From assembly GCF_001905385.1 (NCBI RefSeq), contig NZ_LIPF01000010.1, positions 248,001 through 312,000 of the forward strand: DNA of 64,000 bases, written 5' to 3'. Under the pieces are notes generated by a model. It ran no database searches. It was given only the letters and a program-made list of their open reading frames with translations, and was not told where the DNA came from. The position numbers were made by a program, and so were the translations under genes. Shown here in pieces: positions 43,862-52,138 of the stretch (position 1 is the stretch's first letter; each line of letters begins with the position of its first letter). This DNA comes from Streptomyces sp. CB02414. GTDB taxonomy: Bacteria > Actinomycetota > Actinomycetes > Streptomycetales > Streptomycetaceae.

Positions 43862-45304
43862 GTGACTTCCGCTCCCGCCAAGCCCCGCATCCCGAACGTC
43901 CTCGCCGGACGCTACGCCTCCGCCGAGCTCGCCACGCTCTGGTCGCCCGAGCAGAAGGTGAGGCTGGAGCGGCAGCTCTGGCTCGCCGTGCTGCGGGCCC
44001 AGAAGGACCTCGGCATCGAGGTGCCCGACGCCGCCATCGCCGACTACGAGCGCGTCCTCGACCAGGTCGACCTGGCCTCCATCGCCGAGCGCGAGAAGGT
44101 CACGCGGCACGACGTGAAGGCGCGGATCGAGGAGTTCAACGACCTCGCCGGGCACGAGCACGTGCACAAGGGCATGACCTCCCGGGACCTGACGGAGAAC
44201 GTCGAGCAGCTCCAGGTCCGGCTGTCGCTGGAGCTGATCCGCGACCGCTCGGTGGCCGTCCTGGCCCGCCTCGGCAAGCTGGCCGGCGAGTACGCCGAGC
44301 TGGTCATGGCCGGCCGCTCCCACAACGTCGCCGCGCAGGCCACGACGCTGGGCAAGCGGTTCGCCACCGCCGCCGACGAGCTGCTGGTCGCGTACGGCCG
44401 GGTGGAGGAGCTGCTGGGCCGCTACCCGCTGCGCGGCATCAAGGGCCCGGTCGGCACCGCTCAGGACATGCTGGACCTGCTCGGCGGGGACGCGGACAAG
44501 CTCGCGGAGCTGGAGCGGCGGATCGCCGGTCACCTGGGCTTCTCCGAGGCGTTCACCTCGGTGGGCCAGGTCTACCCGCGCTCCCTGGACTACGAGGTCG
44601 TCACCGCGCTGGTGCAGCTCGCGGCGGCGCCGTCGTCGCTGGCGAAGACGGTCCGGCTGATGGCCGGGCACGAGCTGGTCACCGAGGGCTTCAAGCCCGG
44701 CCAGGTCGGCTCCTCGGCGATGCCGCACAAGATGAACACCCGCTCCTGCGAGCGCGTCAACGGCCTGATGGTGATCCTGCGCGGCTACGCGTCGATGACC
44801 GGCGAGCTGGCGGGCGACCAGTGGAACGAGGGTGACGTGTCCTGCTCGGTGGTGCGCCGGGTGGCGCTCCCCGACGCGTTCTTCGCCCTGGACGGGCTGC
44901 TGGAGACGTTCCTGACGGTGCTCGACGAGTTCGGTGCCTTCCCGGCCGTCGTGGCCCGGGAGCTGGACCGCTACCTGCCGTTCCTGGCCACCACCAAGGT
45001 GCTGATGGGCGCGGTGCGGGCCGGGGTGGGCCGCGAGGTCGCCCACGAGGCGATCAAGGAGAACGCCGTCGCCTCCGCGCTGGCGATGCGCGAGCAGGGC
45101 GCCGAGCGCAACGAACTGCTCGACAAGCTGGCCGCCGACGAGCGCATCCCGCTGGACCGGGCCGGACTGGAGGCCCTGATGGCCGACAAGCTGTCCTTCA
45201 CGGGCGCGGCGGCCGCCCAGGCCGGCGTCGTCGTCGGCCGGATCGAGGAGATCGTCAAGCAGCGCCCGGACGCCGCGGGATACACCCCCGGAGCGATCCT
45301 CTGA
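43862..45304 (+). CDS. purB: Adenylosuccinate lyase
   Basis: 480-residue fumarase/aspartase-superfamily enzyme. It cleaves SAICAR to AICAR and adenylosuccinate to AMP in purine synthesis. Marks are TRHDVKARIEEFND, GKGMTSRDLTENVEQLQ, the Ser loop SSAMPHKMNTRSCERVNG and DISC-like VSCSVVRRVALPDAFFALDG. GTG 43862. The last codons overlap the start of the downstream uracil-DNA glycosylase-type gene. Confidence 0.95.
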   Translation: MTSAPAKPRIPNVLAGRYASAELATLWSPEQKVRLERQLWLAVLRAQKDLGIEVPDAAIADYERVLDQVDLASIAEREKVTRHDVKARIEEFNDLAGHEHVHKGMTSRDLTENVEQLQVRLSLELIRDRSVAVLARLGKLAGEYAELVMAGRSHNVAAQATTLGKRFATAADELLVAYGRVEELLGRYPLRGIKGPVGTAQDMLDLLGGDADKLAELERRIAGHLGFSEAFTSVGQVYPRSLDYEVVTALVQLAAAPSSLAKTVRLMAGHELVTEGFKPGQVGSSAMPHKMNTRSCERVNGLMVILRGYASMTGELAGDQWNEGDVSCSVVRRVALPDAFFALDGLLETFLTVLDEFGAFPAVVARELDRYLPFLATTKVLMGAVRAGVGREVAHEAIKENAVASALAMREQGAERNELLDKLAADERIPLDRAGLEALMADKLSFTGAAAAQAGVVVGRIEEIVKQRPDAAGYTPGAIL

Positions 45305-45852
45305 CGCGCTTCACCCCGGCGGAGCTGGAGGCCGCCCGCGACCGTCTCGTCCCGGACGTCGTCGCGGACGGCCTGCGCGTGCTGTTCTGCGGCATCAACC
45401 CCGGTCTGATGACGGCGGCGACCGGCCACCACTTCGCCCGCCCGGGCAACCGCTTCTGGCCGGTGCTGCATCTGTCCGGGTTCACCCCGCGGCTGCTGAA
45501 GCCGTCGGAGCAGGGGGAACTGCCGTCGTACGGGCTCGGGATCACGAACGTCGTCCAGCGGGCCAGCGCGCGGGCGGACGAGCTGACCGCCGAGGAGTAC
45601 CGGGAGGGCGGCCGGCTGCTGGCGCTGAAGGTGACGCGGCTGCGGCCGCGTTGGCTGGCCGTCGTCGGTGTCACCGCGTACCGCGCGGCGTTCGACGACC
45701 GGAAGGCGCGGGTCGGCCCCCAGGAGCGGACGATCGGGGACACGCGGATCTGGGTACTGCCCAATCCCAGCGGTCTCAACGCGCACTGGACGGCGCAGAC
45801 CATGGCGGAGGAGTTCGCACGGCTGCGGGCCGCGGCGGACACGGAGGAGTAG
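45301..45852 (+). CDS. mug: G/U mismatch-specific DNA glycosylase, apparent CTG start
   Basis: 183 residues if the CTG at 45301 is used. The core is clear: FCGINPGLMTAATGHHFARPGNRFWPVL (motif A) and LPNPSGLNAHW (motif B). The enzyme removes uracil or ethenocytosine from G mismatches. The first ATG/GTG in this frame is GTG 45379, which would delete 26 conserved-looking residues (LTRFTPAELEAARDRLVPDV..). CTG overlaps the purB stop as CTGA, just where ATGA is usual, and GGAG lies 7 nt upstream. No ATG, GTG or TTG exists in frame for at least 120 nt further up. Confidence 0.85.
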   Translation: MTRFTPAELEAARDRLVPDVVADGLRVLFCGINPGLMTAATGHHFARPGNRFWPVLHLSGFTPRLLKPSEQGELPSYGLGITNVVQRASARADELTAEEYREGGRLLALKVTRLRPRWLAVVGVTAYRAAFDDRKARVGPQERTIGDTRIWVLPNPSGLNAHWTAQTMAEEFARLRAAADTEE

Positions 45853-45859
45853 TCCGGGT

Positions 45860-46270
45860 TCACGGGGGCGCCTCCTGTGTGACGACGGCCAGCAACTGCA
45901 CCTCGTCGGTCTCGTCCAGGTCGGCGACGGCGACCGCTACCCAGCGGCCGGTCCCCTCGGCCTCCCACAGGTGTGCCAGGCGCGCACGGGCGCTGAGGGC
46001 GGCCCACGGCTCGGGTATCTCCTCCCGCTCGGTCCGCAGGAGGACCGTCTGCAGGTTCCAGGGCTCCGGCTCCCCCCAGCGGGTGGCGAAGCGCTCGTGG
46101 AGGGCATCGCGGCACTTCTCGTACTGCTCCTCGGTCGCCGCCCGCTCCCCTTGATCGCCGTCGCGCAGGCCGTGGCTGCTCTCCAGCACCGCCACGAAGT
46201 GGCCGTGCTCCGCCGGGAAGGGGCGGAAGCACAGCTCGTCGATGAGGGCGATGTGCCGCGCGATGTCCAT
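45860..46270 (-). CDS. Hypothetical protein, unrecognised
   Basis: 136 residues, starting MDIARHIALIDELCFRPFPAEHGHFV. It is acidic with no signal peptide or membrane segment, and WVAVAVADLDETDEVQLLAVVTQEAPP at the end resembles a small beta domain. Codon use is normal Streptomyces. No family is recognised. It is convergent with mug, 7 nt apart. Confidence 0.65.
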   Translation of the reverse strand: MDIARHIALIDELCFRPFPAEHGHFVAVLESSHGLRDGDQGERAATEEQYEKCRDALHERFATRWGEPEPWNLQTVLLRTEREEIPEPWAALSARARLAHLWEAEGTGRWVAVAVADLDETDEVQLLAVVTQEAPP

Positions 46271-46311
46271 GCCGTCCAGTAAACCGGCCGCCACTGACAA
46301 TTGGCGGGGCG

Positions 46312-47037
46312 TCAGGCGTCCCGGCCGCGCAGCCGCCAGGCGCCGGCGATCAGGGCGGCCCCCGCCCAGACCGCTGTCACGGCGAGCCCCGCCCAGGGCC
46401 CCAGAATCCCGTCGTGCGTCTGGTGGATGACCACCTGTCCGGCCTGGTCCGGCAGGAACTCCGTGGCGCCGCCCGCCGCGTCGCCGATCACGAAGGCGAT
46501 GATGAGGATGAACGGGATCAGGGTGGACAGGGTGGCCACACCACTGCGGAAGAGGGCGGTCAGGCCCGCCGCGAGCAGGGCCATCAGCATGAAGTAGATC
46601 CCGCATCCCACGACACCGCGCACCTGCTCGCCCGCGCTGAGCCCGTCCGCGGCCGCGCCGAGGCCCGCCCTGGCGGCGACGAGCGCGGCGAACGAGGTGA
46701 GCAGCCCGACCACGAGGGCCGGTACGGCGACGACGACCAGCTTCGCCGCGAACCACCGCCCGCGCTGCGGAACGGCGGCCAGGGACAGGCGGATTCCGTT
46801 GCCCTGGTACTCGGCCGACACGACCGTGGCGCCGAACGCGATGGCCGCGATCTGACCGGGCATGACGCCGGAGAGGGCCATGAACAGCGGGTCGAAGTCC
46901 GGGTCCGAGGTGTCGGAGACCCCCGCCAGCGCGGAGAAGGCGGTGGTGCAGACGAACACGGCCAGCAGTGTGCCGCACAGCGAGCGCAGGGTGAGCACCT
47001 TGAGCGCCTCGGAGCGGAGTACGGGTGCGAAGTGCAT
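46312..47037 (-). CDS. ABC-2-type transporter permease
   Basis: 241 residues with six helices (for example SLCGTLLAVFVCTTAFSALAG, GGLLT.., ALIAGAWRL), beginning MHFAPVLRSEALKVLTLRS, a common ABC-2 permease N-terminus. It lies 2 nt after the ATPase gene stop. The pair resembles bacitracin/antibiotic exporters controlled by a divergent two-component system. The substrate is unknown. Confidence 0.9.
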   Translation of the reverse strand: MHFAPVLRSEALKVLTLRSLCGTLLAVFVCTTAFSALAGVSDTSDPDFDPLFMALSGVMPGQIAAIAFGATVVSAEYQGNGIRLSLAAVPQRGRWFAAKLVVVAVPALVVGLLTSFAALVAARAGLGAAADGLSAGEQVRGVVGCGIYFMLMALLAAGLTALFRSGVATLSTLIPFILIIAFVIGDAAGGATEFLPDQAGQVVIHQTHDGILGPWAGLAVTAVWAGAALIAGAWRLRGRDA

Positions 47038-47039
47038 GG

Positions 47040-47960
47040 TCAGGCCTCCTGGGGCTGTGCGGTGAACTCGGCCTCGGTGGCCGTCAGGTCGAGGTAGGCC
47101 TGTTCCAAGGTGCCTTCCGTCGAGCTCAGTTCGAGGATCGGGACGCCGGCACCGGACACGGCACGGCCGATGTCGTCCACGCGTGCGTGCGGCACGGTCC
47201 AGTACCCGTCGTGGTGTTCCACCGCCTCGTGCCCGTGCCGGGCGAGAGCGGCCTTGAGCGCGGTGGGGTCCGAGGTCCGGACGCGGACACTGGGCTGCAC
47301 GCGCGCGTCGATGAACTCCCGCATCGGGGTGTCGGCGAGCAGCCGGCCCCGGCCGAGGACGACCAGGTGGTCGGCGAAGGACGCGGTCTCGTTCATCAGG
47401 TGGCTGGAGACCAGGACGGTGCGTCCGTCGGCCGCGAGCCGGCCCAGCAGTCCGCGGATCCAGATGATGCCCTCGGGGTCCAGTCCGTTGGAGGGCTCAT
47501 CCAGCATCACCACCTCCGGGTCGCCCAGCAGTGCGGCGGCGATGCCGAGCCGCTGGCGCATCCCCAGGGAGTACGTCCTCACCCGGCGGCGCGCCACCGA
47601 CGCGATGCCGGTCTCCTCCAGGACCTCGTCGACCCGGCGTGCGGGAAGACGGTTGCTCGCCGCCAGGACGCGCAGGTGGTCCCGGCCGGTGCGGGAGCCG
47701 TGGGCGGCGTCCGCGTCGAGCAGGGCGCCCACGTGCCGCAGCGGCTCGTCGAGGGTGGCGTAGGGGCGTCCGCCGACGGTCGCGGTGCCGGAGGTCGGCC
47801 GGTCGAGGCCGAGGACCAGGCGCATGGTGGTGGACTTCCCGGCGCCGTTGGGGCCGAGGAAGCCGGTGACGCGGCCGGGGCGGACGGTGAAGGTGAGGTC
47901 GTCGACGGCTCGTCGGGTGCCGTACTCCTTGGTGAGGTTCTGGACGTCGATGCTGGTCAT
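47040..47960 (-). CDS. ABC transporter ATP-binding protein
   Basis: 306 residues with Walker A GPNGAGKST, signature YSLGMRQRLGIA and Walker B VVMLDEPSNGLD. The Q-loop and H-loop (VLVSSHLM) are present. The C-terminal 90 residues form an extra regulatory region. It works with the downstream permease. The operon is divergent from a NarL-type sensor kinase and regulator, its likely controllers. Confidence 0.92.
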   Translation of the reverse strand: MTSIDVQNLTKEYGTRRAVDDLTFTVRPGRVTGFLGPNGAGKSTTMRLVLGLDRPTSGTATVGGRPYATLDEPLRHVGALLDADAAHGSRTGRDHLRVLAASNRLPARRVDEVLEETGIASVARRRVRTYSLGMRQRLGIAAALLGDPEVVMLDEPSNGLDPEGIIWIRGLLGRLAADGRTVLVSSHLMNETASFADHLVVLGRGRLLADTPMREFIDARVQPSVRVRTSDPTALKAALARHGHEAVEHHDGYWTVPHARVDDIGRAVSGAGVPILELSSTEGTLEQAYLDLTATEAEFTAQPQEA

Positions 47961-48061
47961 GGCATCAGCGTGCCGGTCCGTACGGGGGCGGGTCCTCCCC
48001 CGCCGGTGGAGATCGTCTCCCCCGTGCGGGGGAGCCGGGTGTCAGTGGCGGCTGGCACGAT

Positions 48062-49225
48062 GTGCGAATGGTCCGCTTCCTGCGCCCGCTGTTCCGGGGG
48101 GCTACTTACACACGGCTCGTGTACCTGTGGGTGCCGATGCTGATCGTGAGCGTGTGGGCGCTCATCGACGACACCAACATGTGGGTGCCGGCGGCCCTGC
48201 TGCTCCCGGTCGGTCTCATTCCGGCGGTGCGGACCGGCGAGGGGGTGCAGGCGCGGTGGCTCCTCACGCCGGGTCAGGGGGACGGCGGCTTCTCGGTGGC
48301 CCCGTCGGCGACCTGGCGGGACCGCCTGCGCACGGTGGTGTGGCTGCAAGGCCGCCTCGTCCTCGGACTGCTGACCGCGGGTGTCTGCGTCTGGCTGCCG
48401 ATCCTCTCCGTCGAACTGGTCCGGCACGCCGCCGGGCACCGGGTCGATGACATCCCGGTGCTGCGGGACACCGCGCCGCACTGGGCGTACGCCCTCCTCG
48501 CGCCACTCCCCCTCCTCGGCCTGTACGGCGCCGTCGTGGGCCTCGGCCTCCTGGCGACGGCGGGGGCCCGCGCGCTGCTCGGCCCGTCCGCCGCCGAGCG
48601 GCTCACCGCCCTGGAGGAGCGCACCGAACAGCTCCTGGAACGCAACCGCATCGCCCGTGAGCTGCACGACTCCATCGGCCACGCGCTGACCGTCGCCGTC
48701 ATCCAGGCGGGGGCCGCCCGCGCGGCGAACAGCCCCGAGTTCACCGACCGCGCGCTGACCGCGATCGAGGAGACCGGCCGGGCCGCGCTGGAGGATCTGG
48801 AACGGGTGCTCGGCGTCCTGCGGGAGGCGGAGCGGCCCGTGAGCGCCCGGCCGACGCTCGCGGACGCCGACCGCCTCCTGGAGTCCGCCCGGGCCTCCGG
48901 GGCCAAGGTCGACGCCGAGGTCACCGGTCCGCTGGAGTCCCTGCCGGGTCCGGTGTCGCGCGAGGGATACCGCATCCTCCAGGAGGCGCTGACCAATGTG
49001 CTGCGGCATGCGGGCACCGTGCCCACCCGGGTGCGGGTCGATGTCAGCGACGGCGCGCTCACCCTTCAGGTGTGCAATCCGCTGCCGGACGGGAGGGCCG
49101 CGCCCGGTCGTGGCAGCGGGCTGCGCGGGATACGCGAGCGGGCCGCGCTGCTGGGCGGGCGGGCGCACACGGGCCCCGGCGACGCCGGTGACTGGGAGGT
49201 GCGGGTCGAGCTGCCGCCGGGCTGA
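48062..49225 (+). CDS. NarL-type sensor histidine kinase
   Basis: 387 residues. Four to five N-terminal helices (LVYLWVPMLIVSVWALI.., LLTAGVCVWLPILSV.., ALLAPLPLLGLYGAVVGLGLLATAG) are followed by the HisKA_3 box ELHDSIGHALTVAVIQAGAAR and an HATPase (VLRHAGTVPTRV, GSGLRGIRERAALLGG). GTG 48062 is taken as start; ATG 48068 is the alternative. The regulator gene follows 14 nt later. It lies divergent from the ABC transporter operon, which it probably senses for. Confidence 0.9.
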   Translation: MRMVRFLRPLFRGATYTRLVYLWVPMLIVSVWALIDDTNMWVPAALLLPVGLIPAVRTGEGVQARWLLTPGQGDGGFSVAPSATWRDRLRTVVWLQGRLVLGLLTAGVCVWLPILSVELVRHAAGHRVDDIPVLRDTAPHWAYALLAPLPLLGLYGAVVGLGLLATAGARALLGPSAAERLTALEERTEQLLERNRIARELHDSIGHALTVAVIQAGAARAANSPEFTDRALTAIEETGRAALEDLERVLGVLREAERPVSARPTLADADRLLESARASGAKVDAEVTGPLESLPGPVSREGYRILQEALTNVLRHAGTVPTRVRVDVSDGALTLQVCNPLPDGRAAPGRGSGLRGIRERAALLGGRAHTGPGDAGDWEVRVELPPG

Positions 49226-49239
49226 TCTACGCTGGGCGG

Positions 49240-49902
49240 ATGCCGGTCAGAGTGCTCCTCGTGGACGACGAACCCCTGGTACGCGCGGGTCTGCGGGCGG
49301 TGCTGGAGGCGCAGCCGGACATCGAGGTGGTCGGGGAGGCAGCCGACGGGGCGGCGGTGATTCCGCTGGTGCGTCAGGTGCGGCCGGACGTGGTTGCCAT
49401 GGACGTCCGGATGCCGCTGCTGGACGGGATCGAGGCCACGCGGGCGCTGCTGCGGACGATGACCGATCCGCCGAAGATCCTCGTGGTGACGACCTTCGAG
49501 AACGACGAGTACGTGTACGAGGCGCTGCGCGCGGGCGCGAACGGGTTCCTGCTGAAGCGGGCCCGCCCGGCCGAGATCGTGCACGCGGTGCGGCTGATCG
49601 CGGACGGCGAGTCCCTGCTGTTTCCGGCGTCGGTGCGGCAACTGGCCGCCGAGTACGGCGACGGCGGCGGCAACCGCGCGGCCCGCGCGCTGCTGGAGCG
49701 GGCGCAGCTGACCGAGCGGGAGGGCGACGTGCTGCGGCTGATGGCGCGCGGGCTGTCGAACGCGGAGATCGCCGCCCGGCTGGTGGTCGGCACGGAGACG
49801 GTGAAGTCGCACGTGAGCGCGGTGCTGGGGAAGCTGGGGGCACGGGACCGCACGCAGGCGGTGATCACGGCTTACGAGTCGGGGTTCGTGGCACCCGGCT
49901 GA
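49240..49902 (+). CDS. NarL/LuxR-family response regulator
   Basis: 220 residues. Receiver with VLLVDDEPLVRAGL, phospho-acceptor VVAMDVRMPLLDG and the Lys in FLLKRARPAEIV. The LuxR-type HTH (LTEREGDVLRLMARGLSNAEIAARLVVGTETVKSHVSAVLGKLGARDRTQAV) is complete. Partner of the upstream kinase and probable controller of the divergent ABC transporter. Confidence 0.94.
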   Translation: MPVRVLLVDDEPLVRAGLRAVLEAQPDIEVVGEAADGAAVIPLVRQVRPDVVAMDVRMPLLDGIEATRALLRTMTDPPKILVVTTFENDEYVYEALRAGANGFLLKRARPAEIVHAVRLIADGESLLFPASVRQLAAEYGDGGGNRAARALLERAQLTEREGDVLRLMARGLSNAEIAARLVVGTETVKSHVSAVLGKLGARDRTQAVITAYESGFVAPG

Positions 49903-50001
49903 GGCGCCGGTGCCGCAAGGGCGGGGGCGGACCGGCACTCGCCGGGGCGGAGCGGGCCGAGTACGATCCGCCCAACACGCGCACGAGCTGGGAGGACGGA
50001 G

Positions 50002-51156
50002 TTGGGCGGGCTGACCGGTGGGGACCCGTCGCTGCTGCGGAGGATCAACTCCGCTGTGGTGCTGCACGCGTTGCGGGCCACGGACTGCGCGACGCTGACC
50101 GAGATCACTCGGGTGACGGGACTGTCCCGGCCCACCGTCGAGGGCGTCGTCGAGGGGCTGATCGAGGCGGGTCTGGTCGTGGAGGCGGCCGCCGACGAGC
50201 GTACGACCCGCAGGCAGGGGCGGCCCGCGCGGCGGTTCCGGTTCCGGGCGGAGGCCGGGCACCTGCTGGGCCTGGAGATCGGTCCGCACCGCGTGGCCGC
50301 GCTCCTGTCCGACCTGGACGGCCGGGTGATCGGTGCCCAGGCCAAGGACGTCGACGTGAGCGCGCCGGCCGACGAGCGGCTGGAGCGGGTGCGCACCGCG
50401 GTCGCCGAGCTGCTGCGCCGGGCCGGGGTGGCGCGTGGCTCGCTGCGGGCCGTGGGTGCCGCCTCGCCGGGGATCGTGGAGGCGGACGGCACGGTGCGGC
50501 TGTGCACCGCGCTGCCCGAGTGGACGGGGCTGCGCCTGGGCGAGCGGCTGAACCGTTCCTTCAAGTGTCCGGTGCTGGTGGAGAACGACGCGAACGCGGC
50601 GGCGGTCGCCGAGCACTGGAAGGGCGCCGCCACCGAGTCCGACGACATCGTGTTCGTGCTGGCCGGGCTGAGCCCCGGGGCCGGGTCACTGATCGGCGGG
50701 CGGCTGCACCGGGGGTACGGCGGGGCGGCGGGCGAGACCGGCGCGCTGCACCTGCTGGGCCGGGACGTGACTCCGGAGACCCTGCTGTCCACCACGGACG
50801 AGCCGCTTCATCCGCTGGACGAGCAGGCGGTCGCCAAGGTGTTCGCCGAGGCCCGGCAGGGCGACCAGCGGGCCCGCGCGGCCGTCGAGCGGTACATCCA
50901 CCGGCTGGTGCACGACGTGGCGGCGATGGTGCTGGCCCTCGATCCCGAGCTGGTCGTCATCGGAGGCTGGGCGGCCGGGCTGGACGACGTGCTGGAACCG
51001 TTGCGGCGCGAGCTGGCCCGTTACTGCCTGCGTCCGCCGAAGGTCGCGCTGTCCCTCCTCGGTGAGGCCGCCGTGGCGACGGGCGCGCTGCGCCTCGCCC
51101 TCGATCACGTCGAGGAGCAGCTGTTCGCCGTGGAGGGCGCCACGGCGCGCCGCTGA
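50002..51156 (+). CDS. ROK-family transcriptional regulator
   Basis: 384 residues. The N-terminal HTH (INSAVVLHALRATDCATLTEITRVTGLSRPTVEGVVEGLIEAGLV) precedes a ROK sugar-kinase-like domain with the phosphate motif GLEIGPHRVAALLSDLDG and LVENDANAAAVAEHW. The Cys-rich zinc motif common in ROK proteins is missing (GYGGAAGETGALHLLG). The start is TTG 50002, with GGAGG 7-8 nt upstream. It is convergent with a GntR gene and may sense an amino-sugar or sugar. Confidence 0.9.
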   Translation: MGGLTGGDPSLLRRINSAVVLHALRATDCATLTEITRVTGLSRPTVEGVVEGLIEAGLVVEAAADERTTRRQGRPARRFRFRAEAGHLLGLEIGPHRVAALLSDLDGRVIGAQAKDVDVSAPADERLERVRTAVAELLRRAGVARGSLRAVGAASPGIVEADGTVRLCTALPEWTGLRLGERLNRSFKCPVLVENDANAAAVAEHWKGAATESDDIVFVLAGLSPGAGSLIGGRLHRGYGGAAGETGALHLLGRDVTPETLLSTTDEPLHPLDEQAVAKVFAEARQGDQRARAAVERYIHRLVHDVAAMVLALDPELVVIGGWAAGLDDVLEPLRRELARYCLRPPKVALSLLGEAAVATGALRLALDHVEEQLFAVEGATARR

Positions 51157-51181
51157 GCCGCGGGGCTCCGGGCCGGCAGGC

Positions 51182-51943
51182 TCAGGAGGCCCGGGTCTGG
51201 GGGCCGTGGTGGATCTCCACGTCGCCGGAGTCCCCGAAGGTCAGCCGGCAGGTGTCGGCGCGGTAGGTGGCGACGGAGAGCGCGGCGGTGCGGCCCTCGG
51301 CGAGGTAGCGGGTGGTGACGACGAGGACGGGCGCTCCCGGAAGGCGGTCCAGTTCCTTCGCGTCCTCGGCGCCGGCCGATCCCAGCTCCACGGCGCTGTC
51401 CCGGCGCTCCAGTTCGCCGCGCTGCAGTTCGCGCAGGACGGCACGGGCGCGTGCGGCCGCGGAGGGCGCGTCGATGGCGGTGAGGTCGGGCACCGAGGAC
51501 GGCGGGACGTAGAGCAGCTCGGCGGCGACGGGCTGGCCGTGCGTCACGCGGGAGCGGCGGACGGTGTGCACGGGCTCGTCGCGGGCGGTGCCCAGGGCTT
51601 CGGCGACCGCGGCGGGCGGCGTCGCGAGCTCGCAGCCGGTGGCCTCCCAGGCGTCGTCGGCCGTTCCCGGCCAGGCGTGCTGTGCGGTGCCGACGGCCAC
51701 GCCGACGCGCGGCGGGGCGACGGTGGTGCCGACGCCCCGGCGGCGCTGGAGGCGGCCTTCCAGTTCGAGCTGCTCAAGCGCCTGGCGGAGCGTGGCGCGG
51801 GCGACGCCGAAGCGGGCGGCGAGGTCCCGCTCGTTGGGGAGGATCTCGCCCACCGAGAACTCCGAGTCCAGGGCCTCGCTCAGTACGGTCCTGAGGTGCC
51901 AGTACTTCGGTTCCGGCACCGATTCCAACTGCGTGGTCCCCAC
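51182..51943 (-). CDS. GntR/HutC-family regulator (DasR-like architecture)
   Basis: 253 residues. The winged HTH (GEILPNERDLAARFGVARATLRQALEQLELEGRLQRRRGVGTTV) and a UTRA effector domain make it a HutC-subfamily GntR protein like DasR. GTG 51943 has GCGGAGGACAGG upstream. A palindrome TTGGTC-AA-GACCAA lies 98 bp upstream and resembles the dre box bound by DasR. It is convergent with a ROK regulator gene. Confidence 0.88.
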   Translation of the reverse strand: MGTTQLESVPEPKYWHLRTVLSEALDSEFSVGEILPNERDLAARFGVARATLRQALEQLELEGRLQRRRGVGTTVAPPRVGVAVGTAQHAWPGTADDAWEATGCELATPPAAVAEALGTARDEPVHTVRRSRVTHGQPVAAELLYVPPSSVPDLTAIDAPSAAARARAVLRELQRGELERRDSAVELGSAGAEDAKELDRLPGAPVLVVTTRYLAEGRTAALSVATYRADTCRLTFGDSGDVEIHHGPQTRAS

Positions 51944-52040
51944 CCTGTCCTCCGCAATCGCCGTGGTCCGGCGGCGTTTTGACGCCCTTGTTTATTAAAG
52001 GTTGTTGCAGTTCTCTGCGACGATAAGGCGGCCCACCCCC

Positions 52041-52054
52041 TTGGTCAAGACCAA
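52041..52054. promoter_or_regulatory. dre-like palindrome TTGGTCAAGACCAA
   Basis: A perfect 14-bp palindrome matching the DasR-site core TGGTCtAGACCA in all but its central base pair. It lies upstream of the GntR gene, next to AT-rich promoter-like DNA (TTTATTAAAGG, 51990-52000). It probably autoregulates the GntR protein, or is a DasR site. Confidence 0.6.
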
Positions 52055-52070
52055 TCCGGCGACCGGACGG

Positions 52071-52102
52071 CGAAAGCCCCCGTCGCGGGACGGGGGCTTT
52101 CG
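52071..52102 (-). terminator. Hairpin terminator after the ECF41 sigma gene
   Basis: A perfect 14-bp stem, CGAAAGCCCCCGTC against GACGGGGGCTTTCG, with a GCGG loop, 37 nt after the sigma factor stop. It separates that gene from the GntR promoter. Confidence 0.9.
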
Positions 52103-52138
52103 GGGGTCGCGGCCGGTCGGCGGGGCGCCGCGGCGCGG

